Of a stretch of 64,000 nucleotides of DNA, positions 1 to 9,989 are shown piece after piece. The notes beneath the pieces were generated by a model. That model was given only the letters and a program-made list of their open reading frames with translations. It made no database searches and had not been told where the DNA came from. Source of the stretch: Lachnospiraceae bacterium (lineage in GTDB: Bacteria > Bacillota > Clostridia > Lachnospirales > Lachnospiraceae). The position numbers and the translations under genes are program-made. How positions within the stretch are numbered: position 1 is the stretch's first letter; every line of letters starts with the position of its first letter. The stretch is from contig JAUNDG010000005.1 of NCBI GenBank assembly GCA_030526195.1, forward strand, positions 51,165-115,164, given 5' to 3'.

Positions 1-1011
1 GTGAAGGCCCGTGTGAAGGCCCATGCCCTGCGAACCATCATGGAAAATCATGAAAAGATCCTGGTCATGGGACACAGCATCCCGGACATCGATGCCCTGG
101 GGGCTGCCATCGGTCTGGTGTGTGCCGGCCGGTCCATAAAGAAGCAGGTGAAGGTGGTCGTGAACGATCCCCAGCCTGTGATCCGTCAGGTTATGCAGGA
201 GTACACCGAGAACCTGGCCAACGGCACCAACATTTTTGTTAATTCAAAAGAAGCGCTGGAGATGGCGGATGCTACCACCTGTGTCATCGTGGTGGATACC
301 AATCGCCCCAGCTACACCGAATGTCCCGAGCTTCTGGACAAGGCGGAGACCATTGTGGTCATTGACCATCACCGCCAGAACCGGGAGATCATCGAGGGGG
401 CTGACCTTAACTATGTGGAGCCCTATGCCTCCTCAGCCTGCGAGATGGTGGCCGAGATCCTGCAGTATTTCGACGAAGCCATCAAGCTCAAGCCCATTGA
501 AAGCAACGCGCTTTACAGCGGTATCATCATCGATACCGATAATTTCAAGACCCGGACCGGTGTGCGTACCTTTGAAGCCGCCGCATTTTTAAGAAGAAAT
601 GGCGCTGACCTCAACAAGGTCCGCAAGGTTTTCCGGGAAACCATGGACGATTATCGTCTCCAGGCGAAGATCATCGCCGGCGCCGAGATTTTCGAAAATG
701 CCTATGTCATTTCCGAATGTCCGACGGACGGTTCCACCTCCCCCACGGTGGTCAGTTCCCAGGCAGCCAATCAGCTGCTGAACGTGGTGGGTGTGAAAGC
801 GTCATTTGTGTTATCACTGTATCACGATCAGATCTATATCAGTGCCCGGGCCATCGACGAGGTCAACGTGCAGCTCATTATGGAGCGTCTGGGCGGCGGC
901 GGTCACCTGAATGTGGCCGGTGCCCAGCTCAAGGACATGACCATCGAGGAAGCCAAGGCGCTGCTTAAGGAAACCATTAAGGAAATGAAGGAAGAAGGAG
1001 AAATCGCATGA
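1..1011 (+). CDS. gdpP: c-di-AMP phosphodiesterase GdpP-like, C-terminal part (5' cut by window edge)
   Basis: The visible 336 residues are a DHH plus DHHA1 phosphoesterase module: an N-terminal [14 protein letters not shown] segment, the DHH signature at about residues 122-124 and the glycine-rich GGGGH loop near 298-302. In GdpP these follow membrane helices, a PAS domain and a degenerate GGDEF domain, and the first visible residues match the linker just before DHH, so the true start is almost certainly left of the window. GdpP hydrolyses the second messenger c-di-AMP. The stop overlaps the rplI start by ATGA, the usual gdpP-rplI-dnaB operon of Bacillota. A stand-alone NrnA-like protein is the alternative. 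Confidence 0.88.
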   Translation: MKARVKAHALRTIMENHEKILVMGHSIPDIDALGAAIGLVCAGRSIKKQVKVVVNDPQPVIRQVMQEYTENLANGTNIFVNSKEALEMADATTCVIVVDTNRPSYTECPELLDKAETIVVIDHHRQNREIIEGADLNYVEPYASSACEMVAEILQYFDEAIKLKPIESNALYSGIIIDTDNFKTRTGVRTFEAAAFLRRNGADLNKVRKVFRETMDDYRLQAKIIAGAEIFENAYVISECPTDGSTSPTVVSSQAANQLLNVVGVKASFVLSLYHDQIYISARAIDEVNVQLIMERLGGGGHLNVAGAQLKDMTIEEAKALLKETIKEMKEEGEIA

Positions 1012-1454
1012 AAGTTATTCTGATGCAGGACGTGAAGTCCCTTGGTAAAAAAGATGAGGTTGTGAATGTCAGCGACGGCTATGCCCGTAATATGCTGTTC
1101 CCGAAAAAACTGGCTGTGGAAGCTAATGCCAAAGCCATGAACGAACTGAAGGTCCGTAAGACCGTTGAAGCCAAGCATGCCGCTGAACTGCTGGCTGCCG
1201 CTGAAGCTCTGGCTGCCAAGCTGGAAGGCAAGAAAGTCACCACCGGTGTGAAGGTTGGGGCCGGCGGCCGTACCTTCGGTTCTGTTTCCGCCAAGGAAAT
1301 TGCCGAAGCCATCGCTTCTCAGCTGGGTGTTGAAGTGGATAAGAAGAAAATGGCGCTGCCGAATCCCATCAAGGAGCTTGGCATCACACCGGTGACCATC
1401 CGTCTTCATCCCCAGGTGACCGCCACTGTTAATGTAGAAGTAAAGGAAGTCTGA
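1008..1454 (+). CDS. rplI: 50S ribosomal protein L9
   Basis: 148 residues, the normal length for bL9. The N-terminal [20 protein letters not shown] segment, the long central helix rich in Ala, Lys and Glu, and the C-terminal RNA-binding domain are all present. L9 binds 23S rRNA near the L1 stalk and helps keep the reading frame. The start overlaps the gdpP stop (ATGA) and dnaB begins 4 bases after its stop, so the three genes are probably translated from one message. The ribosome site GAAGGAG lies within the end of gdpP. Confidence 0.97.
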   Translation: MKVILMQDVKSLGKKDEVVNVSDGYARNMLFPKKLAVEANAKAMNELKVRKTVEAKHAAELLAAAEALAAKLEGKKVTTGVKVGAGGRTFGSVSAKEIAEAIASQLGVEVDKKKMALPNPIKELGITPVTIRLHPQVTATVNVEVKEV

Positions 1455-1458
1455 TCTT

Positions 1459-2802
1459 ATGGAAGAAGCCGTCATCAGAAGAATACCGCCCCATAATCAG
1501 GAAGCGGAAAAATCTGTTATCGGTTCAATGTTGATGAGTCGGGAGGCTGTGATCGCGGCAACGGAAATCCTCACAAAGGATGATTTCTATGAGTCCCGGT
1601 ACGGTCTGGTCTTTGATGCTTTCCGCGTGCTGAACGAAGAGGGCAAGGCCATCGACCCCATCAATCTCCAGGAGAAGCTCCGGGAGATGGACGCCCCGCA
1701 GGAACTGTGTGAGCCGGAATTTATCCGGACCATCCTGACCTCTGTGCCCACCTCCGCCAATATCCGGGACTATGCCACCATCGTCAAGGAGAAATCCACC
1801 CTGCGGCGGCTGTTGCATGTCTCGGAGGAGATCGCCAACCGGTGTTATGAGGATCACGAAGAACTGCAGGCCATTCTGGATGATACGGAAAAACAGGTCT
1901 TCAGTGTCCTTCAGCAGCGTTCCGCAGCGGACAGTGTGCCTATTATGGAGATCGCACTGAAGGTTCTCGATAATATCGAGATGGCCTCCCGCACCAGCGG
2001 TCATGTCACCGGCCTGCCCACCGGCTTTATCGAACTGGATCACAAAACATCCGGGTTTCAGAATTCCGATATGATCCTGGTGGCGGCCCGTCCGTCCATG
2101 GGGAAGACGGCCTTCGTTCTGAACATCGCTCAGCAGATGGCCTTCAAGCGCAACATTCCCGTGGCGATCTTTTCACTCGAAATGTCGCGTGAGCAGCTGA
2201 TGAACCGTCTTGTGGCCATGGAGTCTCTGGTCGATGCCCAGCATCTGCGTAACGGCAATCTGTCAGACGACGAATGGTCCAAGGTCATCGAGGGTGTCAC
2301 CACCATCGGGCATTCCCCCATGGTCATCGACGATACCCCCGGTATCACCCTGGCGGAAATGCGGTCTAAGGCCCGCAAGTACAAGCTGGATCACGATATC
2401 AAGATCATTTTTATCGACTACCTGCAGCTCATGACAACGGGCTCAGGCGGTAAGAGCCAGAATCGTCAGCAGGAAATCTCGGACATTTCCCGAGCCCTGA
2501 AGTCTCTGGCCCGTGAGCTCAATATCCCCATTGTGGCTCTGTCACAGCTTAATCGTTCCGTTGAACAGCGAGACGATCACCGGCCCATGATGTCCGACCT
2601 TCGAGAGTCGGGGGCCATCGAACAGGATGCCGACGTCATCATGTTCATTTACCGTGACGATTACTACCACAAGGATACAGAAGAAAAAAATGTGGCGGAG
2701 ATCATCATCGCCAAACAAAGAAACGGCCCCATCGGGACCGTGAAGCTGGTCTGGATGCCCGAGTACACGAAGTTCGGCAGCATCGAGAAGAAGCGCGAGT
2801 GA
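1459..2802 (+). CDS. dnaB: Replicative DNA helicase DnaB
   Basis: 447 residues. The N-terminal DnaB domain (IPPHNQEAEKSVIGSML) is followed by a RecA-like ATPase with Walker A ARPSMGKTAF near residues 209-218, Walker B IIFIDYLQLM near 315-324, and the arginine-finger region before SQLNRSVEQRDDHRPMMSDL. It is the hexameric helicase that unwinds DNA at the replication fork. No intein is present in the Walker A or later motifs, which are common intein sites in dnaB. It is the last gene of the gdpP-rplI-dnaB unit; about 130 bases separate it from glyA. Confidence 0.97.
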   Translation: MEEAVIRRIPPHNQEAEKSVIGSMLMSREAVIAATEILTKDDFYESRYGLVFDAFRVLNEEGKAIDPINLQEKLREMDAPQELCEPEFIRTILTSVPTSANIRDYATIVKEKSTLRRLLHVSEEIANRCYEDHEELQAILDDTEKQVFSVLQQRSAADSVPIMEIALKVLDNIEMASRTSGHVTGLPTGFIELDHKTSGFQNSDMILVAARPSMGKTAFVLNIAQQMAFKRNIPVAIFSLEMSREQLMNRLVAMESLVDAQHLRNGNLSDDEWSKVIEGVTTIGHSPMVIDDTPGITLAEMRSKARKYKLDHDIKIIFIDYLQLMTTGSGGKSQNRQQEISDISRALKSLARELNIPIVALSQLNRSVEQRDDHRPMMSDLRESGAIEQDADVIMFIYRDDYYHKDTEEKNVAEIIIAKQRNGPIGTVKLVWMPEYTKFGSIEKKRE

Positions 2803-2930
2803 TTTTTATCTGAGAAAATGGCAGCCGGCCGTCTGAACGGTGAGGCGCAAAACCATCCGCCCTGAGGCGGACAGAAATAAATGGAAAGAAATGACCCGGA
2901 CGTCTACCATCCATGGGCCGAGGAGAAGGT

Positions 2931-4169
2931 ATGTATTCATTTGATGATATCAAGAAGGTTGATCCTGAAATCGCACAGGTCATCGCTGACGAGATCGCGC
3001 GCCAGCAGAGCCATCTGGAGCTGATCGCATCTGAAAACTGGACAAGCAAAGCTGTTATGGCGGCTGTGGGCAGCCCCCTGACCAATAAGTATGCCGAGGG
3101 TTATCCGGGCCATCGGTATTACGGCGGCTGCGGCTGCGTGGATGTGGCCGAAGATCTGGCCAGAGAACGGGCCAGGAAGCTGTTTGGCTGTACCTATGCC
3201 AATGTGCAGCCCCACTCCGGCGTGCAGGCCAACATGGCGGTCCAGTATGCCCTCCTTGAGCCGGGCGATACGATCCTGGGTATGAATCTGACGGATGGCG
3301 GTCATCTGTCTCATGGGTCACCCGCCAATATGTCCGGCAATTACTATAAGGTCGTGTCCTATGGCGTTGATGACAATGGTTTTCTCGACTACGATGCCTG
3401 TGAGCAGCTGGCTCTGGAGCATCAGCCGAAGCTCATCATCGCCGGTGCTTCTGCTTATTGCCGGACTATCGACTTTAAGCGGATGCGGGAGATTGCCGAT
3501 AAGGTCAATGCATACCTGCTGGCTGACATTGCACATATTGCCGGTCTGGTGGCCACAGGTCTTCATCCGAGCCCCATTCCTTATGCTCATGTCACCACCA
3601 CGACTACTCACAAGTCCTTAAGAGGTCCCCGCGGTGGTATGATCTTAAGTTCCGAAGAATTTGCCAAGGAGCATAAGCTGAACAAAGCCGTATTCCCGGG
3701 TATCCAGGGTGGTCCCCAGATGCACTCCATCGCCGCCAAGGCTGTGGCTCTTCAGGAGGCTCTTCAGCCCTCCTTCAAGACCTATGCTGAGAACATCGTG
3801 GCCAATGCCAAGGCTCTGGCAGATGGCCTCATGAAGAGAGGTGTGAAGATCGTGTCCAGCGGTACCGATAACCATCTGATGCTGATCGATCTCATCGGCA
3901 CAGGCCTCACCGGCAAGGAAGTGGAAGCGCGTCTTGACAATGCCCATATCACCGTCAATAAGAACACGGTACCCAATGAACCCTTAAGTCCCTTCGTGAC
4001 CTCCGGTATCCGTCTGGGCACACCGGCTGTGACCACCCGTGGTCTGAACACAGAGGATATGGATCAGGTGGCGGAAGCCATTGCCCTTATGATCGCCTCA
4101 GAGGACAACGTGGATAAGGCCCGAGCTATCGTGAAAGCCCTGACAGACAAGTATCCGCTGGAAGCGTAA
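2931..4169 (+). CDS. glyA: Serine hydroxymethyltransferase
   Basis: 412 residues from ATG 2931. That start is preferred because AGGAGAAGG lies at 2921-2929; the upstream in-frame ATG at 2913 would place this ribosome site inside the gene. The PLP enzyme interconverts serine and glycine while charging tetrahydrofolate with a C1 unit. Visible signatures are LELIASENW near the N terminus, the Lys of the [11 protein letters not shown] motif (about K228) that forms the Schiff base, and the C-terminal [14 protein letters not shown] segment. A GC-rich hairpin (CCGCC-CTGA-GGCGG) lies in the 110-base leader. It could feed methyl-THF chemistry linked to the corrinoid enzymes downstream, but that is only inference. 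Confidence 0.97.
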   Translation: MYSFDDIKKVDPEIAQVIADEIARQQSHLELIASENWTSKAVMAAVGSPLTNKYAEGYPGHRYYGGCGCVDVAEDLARERARKLFGCTYANVQPHSGVQANMAVQYALLEPGDTILGMNLTDGGHLSHGSPANMSGNYYKVVSYGVDDNGFLDYDACEQLALEHQPKLIIAGASAYCRTIDFKRMREIADKVNAYLLADIAHIAGLVATGLHPSPIPYAHVTTTTTHKSLRGPRGGMILSSEEFAKEHKLNKAVFPGIQGGPQMHSIAAKAVALQEALQPSFKTYAENIVANAKALADGLMKRGVKIVSSGTDNHLMLIDLIGTGLTGKEVEARLDNAHITVNKNTVPNEPLSPFVTSGIRLGTPAVTTRGLNTEDMDQVAEAIALMIASEDNVDKARAIVKALTDKYPLEA

Positions 4170-4284
4170 TACGCAGGCTTTCGGATAGATCAGGTAATTT
4201 ATCGCCTGCGCTGTCCGTTTTACCGGGCAGCGAAGCGAAGTACGCGTGCCCGCTTCCGGTACGCACTAAAGACATAAAAGACAT

Positions 4285-5835
4285 ATGAAAAGAAAACGCA
4301 AACAGCAAATCATCATTGCCGTTCTGGCTGTCATCATCGTGGTCGTCATGGTCCTGTCCATGGTCATGCCGGCCCTGGCGGATGAGCCCTCGGACGGAAA
4401 AAAAGAGGTTTACAACTTTGCGGGCATCAATACCTCGGACCTTATTTTGCCGGGCATTTCCGCCGGCGGCGTCCCCATTTCCGGGATGACTTATGATGAG
4501 GCACAGGCTGCGGTGAAGGAACATGTGGAGGCCCGGCGTCAGACGGAGCTCACCATCACCGCCAACGGGGTATCCCACAGCATTAAGCTGGTGGATCTGG
4601 GGTATAACTGGGTCAACACCGATGCCCTGGACGATGTGGTTTACCTCGGCAAGAGCGGCAACATCATTGAACGGTATAAATTCTATAAGGACGTGGATTA
4701 CGAGACCATCGATATCCCCCTGGAGTTTTCCGCTGTGGATGACGCCATCTGGTCCTTTACGGCTCAGCTGGCGGGGATGGCGGATATTGAGGTTATGGAG
4801 CCCACACTGGCGGTCAACGACGACGGCAGCTTCGAGGTCATCAACGGCGAGACCGGTTACTACGTGGACCAGGAAGCGGGGATGAATCTGATCCGCAACA
4901 CGATCCTGGGGCAGTGGGAGGCACCGGCGCTGACACTGGAGATGCCCATCATTGTGGTGGAACCCAATGTGAGCAATGATCAGATGGCTCAGGTGCAGGA
5001 TCGTCTCGGCAGCGGTCAGACCGACTTTGCCGGCAGTATCCCGAACCGTGTGCAGAACATCACCACTGGTGTGTCCAAGATCAACGGCACCTTGCTCATG
5101 CCGGGAGAACAGTTCTCCATGGAGCAGATCGTGACACCGTTTACGGAAGAAAATGGCTATGCCATGGCCACTTCCTACTCCGGCGGTACCTCTGTTGAGA
5201 GTCTCGGGGGCGGTATCTGCCAGGTATCCACAACCTTGTATCTGGCGCTGCTGCAGGCCGAGCTTCAGATCGACGAACGGCACAACCACTCCATGCTGGT
5301 CGGTTATATCGAACCCTCTATGGACGCCGCCATCGCTGAAGGTAACAAGGACCTTAAGTTTACGAATAACACAGATGCCCCGGTCTACATTAAAGGCTGG
5401 ATCGACGGCACGGTGATTCATTTTGAAGTCTTCGGTCATGAGATGCGCTCGCCCGATCGGACGCTGACCTACACCAGCGAAGTAATAGAGAAGAAGGAAG
5501 CTGAGGTCAAGATAGAACTGGATGATAAGATCGAGCTTGGCCAGATCCATCACACGGACTACGGTCATGACGGGATGGATTCCCGGTTGTGGAAGACAGT
5601 TACCGAAAATGGTGAGACCACAACGGATGTGCTTAATTCAGATAATTATGAAATGTCGCCCATCATTTACGCCATCGGCACCAAAGGCGCCTCTCCGGAG
5701 GCGGTGTCGGCTATTCAGGCAGATGTGACGGCCGGAAAGGATATTCAGGATGTCATTTCTTCCGTGGCCAAGTATGCGACGCCCAAGCTTTATGTGGAGG
5801 GCAAGGCTGTTGACGACGGTAGTGCGGCAAACTGA
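4285..5835 (+). CDS. VanW family protein with peptidoglycan-binding-like domain
   Basis: 516 residues. A basic N terminus (MKRKRKQQ) and a hydrophobic helix at about 10-33 make it a membrane-anchored or exported protein. Residues about 55-230 form the repeated alpha/beta module often found before VanW (PG_binding_4-like). Residues about 245-375 are the VanW domain, with INGTLLMPGEQFSMEQ, the SLGGGICQVSTTLY signature and HSMLVGYIEPSMDA. The C-terminal tail is lysine and glutamate rich. VanW proteins occur in vancomycin-resistance clusters and widely in Clostridia; their biochemical function is not settled. There are no other van genes here. A long antisense open frame overlaps this gene but has no coding character. 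Confidence 0.9.
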   Translation: MKRKRKQQIIIAVLAVIIVVVMVLSMVMPALADEPSDGKKEVYNFAGINTSDLILPGISAGGVPISGMTYDEAQAAVKEHVEARRQTELTITANGVSHSIKLVDLGYNWVNTDALDDVVYLGKSGNIIERYKFYKDVDYETIDIPLEFSAVDDAIWSFTAQLAGMADIEVMEPTLAVNDDGSFEVINGETGYYVDQEAGMNLIRNTILGQWEAPALTLEMPIIVVEPNVSNDQMAQVQDRLGSGQTDFAGSIPNRVQNITTGVSKINGTLLMPGEQFSMEQIVTPFTEENGYAMATSYSGGTSVESLGGGICQVSTTLYLALLQAELQIDERHNHSMLVGYIEPSMDAAIAEGNKDLKFTNNTDAPVYIKGWIDGTVIHFEVFGHEMRSPDRTLTYTSEVIEKKEAEVKIELDDKIELGQIHHTDYGHDGMDSRLWKTVTENGETTTDVLNSDNYEMSPIIYAIGTKGASPEAVSAIQADVTAGKDIQDVISSVAKYATPKLYVEGKAVDDGSAAN

Positions 5836-5845
5836 CAGGTAAGAC

Positions 5846-6832
5846 GTGAAAAAAGGTAAGATTCCCGAAGCGGTTCTGGTCCGCTCGGTACTGAAACAGA
5901 TTCATAAAAGACGCCCTGAGGTGGTGGTGTCCCCGGCTGTGGGTCAGGACTGCACCGCCATCGCGGCCGGCGGCGAAGATGTGCTGGTGATGTCCTCCGA
6001 TCCCATTACAGGGACGGACAGCGGTATCGGTCGACTGAGTGTCATCGTGACCACCAATGACATTGCGGCTGCCGGGGCCGATCCGGTCGGCATTATGTTA
6101 ACTATTCTTCTGCCGGAGGGCACGGAGGAAAGTACGTTAAAGACCATCATGCGTGAGGCAGAAGAGGCCTGCGAGGCCTTAAATGTCGAGATTATGGGTG
6201 GTCATACGGAAATCACGGATGCGGTGGTCCGCACCGTCATTTCTGTCACCGGTGTGGGCCGCACCACCCGGGATAAGCTCTTTACACTGGGCTCCGTCAA
6301 GGCCGGCGATCAGCTGGTGGTGACAAAGGCGGTGGGCATCGAGTCCACAGCCATCCTGGCAGATGTGAAGGGCGAAGAACTGCGTCGGGTCTTTCCGGCG
6401 GAGGTGGTGGCACGGGCCGCCGCAATGGCTGATGACCTTTCAGTTATTCCGGAATCCCGCATTGCGATGCAGTTCCCGGTGACCTCCATGCACGACATCA
6501 CGGAGGGCGGTATCTTTGGGGCTCTCTGGGAAGTGGGGGCCGGGTCAGACCTGGGCCTTCAGGTGGATCTTAAGAAGATTCCAATCCGTCAGGAAACCAT
6601 TGAAATCTGCGAGCATTTCGATATCAACCCCTACATGGCCATGTCCAGCGGGTCCATGCTGATCACCACACCGGAAGGTGATGCTCTGGTGGAAGCCCTT
6701 CAGGCGGCCGGTATCAACGCGGCGGTCATCGGCGAGATGACAGAAGGGAACGGCCGCATCATCACCAACGGTGAGGATGTGCGCTACCTGGATAAACCGC
6801 AGGTAGATGAACTCTACAAGGCTTTGTCATAA
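5846..6832 (+). CDS. AIR synthase-related protein (HypE/PurM-like fold)
   Basis: 328 residues from a GTG start 10 bases after the VanW-family stop. The PurM-like N-terminal ATP-binding domain shows GQDCTAI, MSSDPITG and the TTNDIAAAGADPVGIMLTIL block; the C-terminal domain has the SMHDITEGGIFGALWEVG motif. These match AIR synthase-related and HypE-type proteins. It lacks the C-terminal PRIC cysteine motif of HypE, and no hyp genes are nearby, so hydrogenase maturation is unlikely. The substrate is unknown; the family includes PurM, PurL, SelD, ThiL and HypE, all ATP-dependent. A strong terminator follows. Confidence 0.85.
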   Translation: MKKGKIPEAVLVRSVLKQIHKRRPEVVVSPAVGQDCTAIAAGGEDVLVMSSDPITGTDSGIGRLSVIVTTNDIAAAGADPVGIMLTILLPEGTEESTLKTIMREAEEACEALNVEIMGGHTEITDAVVRTVISVTGVGRTTRDKLFTLGSVKAGDQLVVTKAVGIESTAILADVKGEELRRVFPAEVVARAAAMADDLSVIPESRIAMQFPVTSMHDITEGGIFGALWEVGAGSDLGLQVDLKKIPIRQETIEICEHFDINPYMAMSSGSMLITTPEGDALVEALQAAGINAAVIGEMTEGNGRIITNGEDVRYLDKPQVDELYKALS

Positions 6833-6907
6833 GACAAGCACAGGCAAGGCAGATGCTCAACACCGTATCAGATGAGCGGTCGTCAGGCGAATCATTTATC
6901 AATAGAA

Positions 6908-6955
6908 AAGAAGAATCCGAAACGCACACAGATGTCCCGGATTCTTCTTTTTTTT
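6908..6955 (+). terminator. Intrinsic terminator after the AIR synthase-like gene
   Basis: A perfect 12-bp stem (AAGAAGAATCCG with CGGATTCTTCTT) and an 18-base loop is followed by eight T. It ends the VanW/AIR-synthase transcript. Confidence 0.9.
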
Positions 6956-7013
6956 CATATATGGACAGGCTGGCAGGGCATGTGTTCTCTTTGTGTCAGG
7001 AAATGCTCATAAT

Positions 7014-7070
7014 ATGACACAATTGTCATGTTTCGGACAGTTGACAAACCGACCGCTGAACGGGCATAGT
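7014..7070 (+). promoter_or_regulatory. Probable promoter and small dyad upstream of the CmpB-like gene
   Basis: TTGACA at 7041-7046 and CATAGT at 7065-7070 are spaced 18 bases. Just upstream, 7014-7029 holds a dyad with arms ATGACA and TGTCAT around a 4-base centre, a possible operator. No regulator can be assigned. Confidence 0.45.
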
Positions 7071-7099
7071 GGGGGTGAGAAGAAAAGGGGGATAGAAAT

Positions 7100-7654
7100 A
7101 TGACAACAATGACGACAGTCGCCGGTGAGCGACAGGATAAACTGGATAAGCTCTGTTACCTGTTTATCATTTTTGTGACAGGCTGTCTGGTGGGCTGGCT
7201 TTATGAAGAGATATTTTACTGGTTGACGGAGGGGCTGCTCCGAAATCGCGGCACACTGTATGGGCCATGGCTGCCGATTTACGGCGTGGGGGCACTGGGC
7301 ATCTATGCCATGAAGCCCCTGAAGAAAAACCCGGTGCTTCTGTTTATTATGTGCACCCTGATCACGGGTGTGGTGGAATATGTCATCGGTTTTGGTATCA
7401 TCAAGATTTTTGGCGTGAAACTGTGGGATTACACCGGACTTTTTCTGAACATCCACGGGATTATCTGCTTCCGCAGTGTGATCACCTTTGCGATTCTCGG
7501 TCTCTTTTTCCATTATATTCTGGAACCCATGGGGAGGAAGACCGTGGATCACATGGGGCCGATCATTGTCCGCCGGTTATGCTTCGCGATCGGCGCGCTC
7601 ATGCTGGCGGATTGTCTCTTAAGTGCGCTTTTCAGAACACCGATTATGTATTAA
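7100..7654 (+). CDS. Putative ABC transporter permease, CmpB family membrane protein
   Basis: 184 residues with about five hydrophobic segments (roughly 15-35, 52-68, 78-98, 118-143 and 152-175). The TGCLVGWLYEE, NRGTLYGPWLPIYG and VEYVIGF segments are characteristic of the CmpB-type family (PF06541), annotated as a putative ABC-transporter permease although no ATPase partner is adjacent here. Function is unknown. The ribosome site AAAGGGGGATAG precedes ATG 7100. It forms a single-gene transcript between two terminators. Confidence 0.82.
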   Translation: MTTMTTVAGERQDKLDKLCYLFIIFVTGCLVGWLYEEIFYWLTEGLLRNRGTLYGPWLPIYGVGALGIYAMKPLKKNPVLLFIMCTLITGVVEYVIGFGIIKIFGVKLWDYTGLFLNIHGIICFRSVITFAILGLFFHYILEPMGRKTVDHMGPIIVRRLCFAIGALMLADCLLSALFRTPIMY

Positions 7655-7709
7655 AAAACAGGACATCGGAAACTTGTCTTCATCAAGTCTCCGATGTCCT
7701 GTTTTTTTC
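7653..7709. terminator. Bidirectional intrinsic terminator
   Basis: A long stem (AAAAAACAGGACATCGGA against TCCGATGTCCTGTTTTTT, continued by CTTG/CAAG) has A and T tracts on both sides. It can end both the plus-strand CmpB-like gene and the minus-strand sensor-kinase message. Confidence 0.92.
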
Positions 7710-7758
7710 CATGATAGCACCTGGTATGTCGGTTGACACGGCCGGTGGAACCACTGCC

Positions 7759-9180
7759 TTACAGGATCTTCTCCAGCGGCAGTGTGAAGCGGAAGCGGGT
7801 GCCCACATCCACGGTGCTGTTGACCTGAATGGTCTCGCCGTGGGCCAGGATGATCTCCTGCACGATGGACAGCCCCAGGCCGGTGCCTTTTTTGTCCTTC
7901 CCTCGGGAAGCATCGGACTTGTAGAAACGGTCCCAGATCTTATCGATCTTGTCCTCCGGGATCCCGATGCCTTCGTCCCGGACGGTCACCTCGCAGCGCC
8001 CCTTCCGGATCTTGGTTTCCAGGTAAATGGTGGTGTTATTGTCACTGAACTTGACCGCATTGTCGATCAGGTTGTAAATGACCTGCTGGATCTTTTCCTT
8101 GTCGGCCTGCACCCTGAGACCATCCTCAAAGAGTGTCAGCGAAAATGATATTTTCTTCTGACGGCAGGAGCCTTCGAAGACGGCAGCGGTGTTCCGCAGC
8201 ACCTCGTTGATATCGAAGGTGGAAATCTCCAGCACCGTTTCGTTGTTGCGTCGTCTGTCCAGGTTTTCCAGCGCCAGCGTATTCCGGGTCAGCTTCTCGA
8301 GACGCTCGGCCTCGGACTGAATGATGCCCAGATATTTGCCGTGCATTTCCGGCGGGATGGTCCCGTCGATCATCGCCTCCGTAAAGCCCTTGATGGAGGT
8401 CAGGGGTGAGCGGAAATCGTGGGATACGTTGGAAATGAAGGTGCGCTGGTACTCGCTGCTTTTGCGGATTTCATCCGACATGGTATTGAGTGTATGGGCC
8501 AGCTGCCCCAGCTCATCCTGGGATTCGATGGCAATGCGGTGATCCAGATGCCCGGCGGCGATTTCTGAAGCGCCGTGCCGGATCTGTCGGATCGGCCGGA
8601 TGATCTGCACATACACAAGGCCAAAAAGCAGGGCGCACAACCCCAGCACAATGGTCAGGATGATGAGCAGGTCGCCGGTATAGGCCGCGGCCATGGTATC
8701 AAAGCGTGCCACGGGGGCTGACAGGGTGATGTACCCGACGGTCTTCATATTCCGGATGATGGGGGAAATGGCCGTCAGATGATCCTCTTTGAAATGACCG
8801 AAGAGGGTGCTGATCTCTGTGCGGCCGGGTCCGAAGGCGGCATAATTCCAGCTTTCGATGGCGCCGAGATTGCCGGTTGAACGGCAGTCTGTATCAATGA
8901 GCAGGTTCCCCTTGGTATCGAAAATGAGGATCGTCACTTTCTCAGCGGCGGCGATGGTCCTGAGCTCGTCGTTGAGGCTGTCGAGTCCCTGGGTTTTATT
9001 GAAGGACAGCGCCGCTTCGCCGGAGGCCAGCGTGGCACTTTCCCGGCACAGGGCCTCTGTTTCCTCCCGGATCATGCGCCGCTGAAAGAGCTGCGGTCCC
9101 AGCATGAGAGCCGTGAGGTATGAGATCAGCGCCACCACACTGAACATAAAAAAGAATCGAAAGAGCAGTGAGGATTTCAT
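7759..9180 (-). CDS. Sensor histidine kinase
   Basis: 473 residues. A first membrane helix at about 5-28, an extracytoplasmic sensor region of some 130 residues and a second helix near 170-190 are followed by HAMP (PIRQIRHGASEIAAGHLDHR), a HisKA domain with the phosphoacceptor H254 in NVSHDFRSPLTSIKG, and HATPase_c with N box (YNLIDNAVKFS), G1 (DEGIGIPEDK) and G2 (GTGLGLSIV). It is a PhoR/ResE-like membrane kinase; its signal is not evident. The start overlaps the response regulator stop by 4 bases, so both are co-translated from one minus-strand operon. Confidence 0.95.
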   Translation of the reverse strand: MKSSLLFRFFFMFSVVALISYLTALMLGPQLFQRRMIREETEALCRESATLASGEAALSFNKTQGLDSLNDELRTIAAAEKVTILIFDTKGNLLIDTDCRSTGNLGAIESWNYAAFGPGRTEISTLFGHFKEDHLTAISPIIRNMKTVGYITLSAPVARFDTMAAAYTGDLLIILTIVLGLCALLFGLVYVQIIRPIRQIRHGASEIAAGHLDHRIAIESQDELGQLAHTLNTMSDEIRKSSEYQRTFISNVSHDFRSPLTSIKGFTEAMIDGTIPPEMHGKYLGIIQSEAERLEKLTRNTLALENLDRRRNNETVLEISTFDINEVLRNTAAVFEGSCRQKKISFSLTLFEDGLRVQADKEKIQQVIYNLIDNAVKFSDNNTTIYLETKIRKGRCEVTVRDEGIGIPEDKIDKIWDRFYKSDASRGKDKKGTGLGLSIVQEIILAHGETIQVNSTVDVGTRFRFTLPLEKIL

Positions 9181-9887
9181 ACGCGTGTTTTGACCTCGAA
9201 TTTATAGCCGATGCCCCAGACGGTACCCACCGCCCAATCCGCTGTGTCCTTGATCTTTTCCCGGATGCGCTTGATGTGAACGTCCACGGTGCGGGTGTCC
9301 CCCACGTAATCGTAGCCCCAGATGTTATCCAGCAGCTGTTCCCGGGTAAACACCTGATTGGGATGAGAGGCCAGGAAATAAAGAAGCTCCAGTTCCTTCG
9401 GCGGCATTTCCACCGGCATCCCGGCATAGAGCACGGAATAGTTGGTCTGGTTCACCACCAAAGACGGGTATTCGGCAATCATGGCCCCATCCGGCTTCAC
9501 TTCAACGGCCGGCGCCGGTGTATAGCGGCGCAGCACCGCCTTCACCCGGGCCACCAGCTCCTTCGGATCAAAGGGCTTCATGATGTAATCATCGGCCCCC
9601 ATCTCAAGCCCCAGCACCTTGTCAAAGGTCTCGCCCTTGGCGGACAGCATGATGATGGGGGTGTTGGCCTTCTCCCGGATCTTGCGGCAGACCTGATACC
9701 CGTCGATACCCGGCAGCATCAGATCCAGCAGTACCAGATTGGGGGCGTAGCTGTCGTAAAGCTGCAGCGCCTCCTCACCGTCTTCGGCAATCTGTGTGTC
9801 GTATAGTTCTTTTGTCAGATACAGTGAGACGAGCTCGGCAATGTTGCTGTCATCGTCCACGATAAGAATTTTCTGTTTTCCGGCCAT
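9177..9887 (-). CDS. OmpR/PhoB-family response regulator
   Basis: 236 residues. The receiver domain has the acidic DDD pocket at 11-13, phosphoacceptor D55 in LLDLMLPG and K104 in IMKPF. The C-terminal winged helix carries the usual ELELLYFLASHPNQVFTREQ and DTRTVDVHIKRIREK segments. It should bind direct-repeat promoter sites once phosphorylated by the kinase encoded just downstream. No target within the window can be named. Its leader (9888-9990) holds only part of a dispersed repeat and no clear promoter. Confidence 0.95.
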   Translation of the reverse strand: MAGKQKILIVDDDSNIAELVSLYLTKELYDTQIAEDGEEALQLYDSYAPNLVLLDLMLPGIDGYQVCRKIREKANTPIIMLSAKGETFDKVLGLEMGADDYIMKPFDPKELVARVKAVLRRYTPAPAVEVKPDGAMIAEYPSLVVNQTNYSVLYAGMPVEMPPKELELLYFLASHPNQVFTREQLLDNIWGYDYVGDTRTVDVHIKRIREKIKDTADWAVGTVWGIGYKFEVKTRV

Positions 9888-9989
9888 GACGACCTCCCCT
9901 CTGTCTGAGATTATCCCGACACTACATGTCAGGAGCCGGTAGAATCATTTTTGAAAATGGTGCTGTGAAAAGCGGACACTCGCTGCCGC

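Noticed and set aside
2803-2930. Tetrahydrofolate or glycine riboswitch before glyA
   Set aside because: Too short and lacks the conserved cores; only a small GC-rich hairpin is visible.
4197-4265. Additional family B repeat after glyA
   Set aside because: Contains similar words (GCAGCGAAGCGAAG, GTGCCCGCTT) but too diverged to assign with confidence.
4126-5568. 480-codon minus-strand frame opposite the VanW-family gene
   Set aside because: Low-complexity His/Asp/Gly-rich product with no domain, fully antisense to a well-supported gene; a product of codon bias.
7267-8148. 293-codon plus-strand frame spanning the CmpB-like gene, a terminator and the kinase gene
   Set aside because: Crosses a strong bidirectional terminator and is a frame-shifted copy of two real genes.
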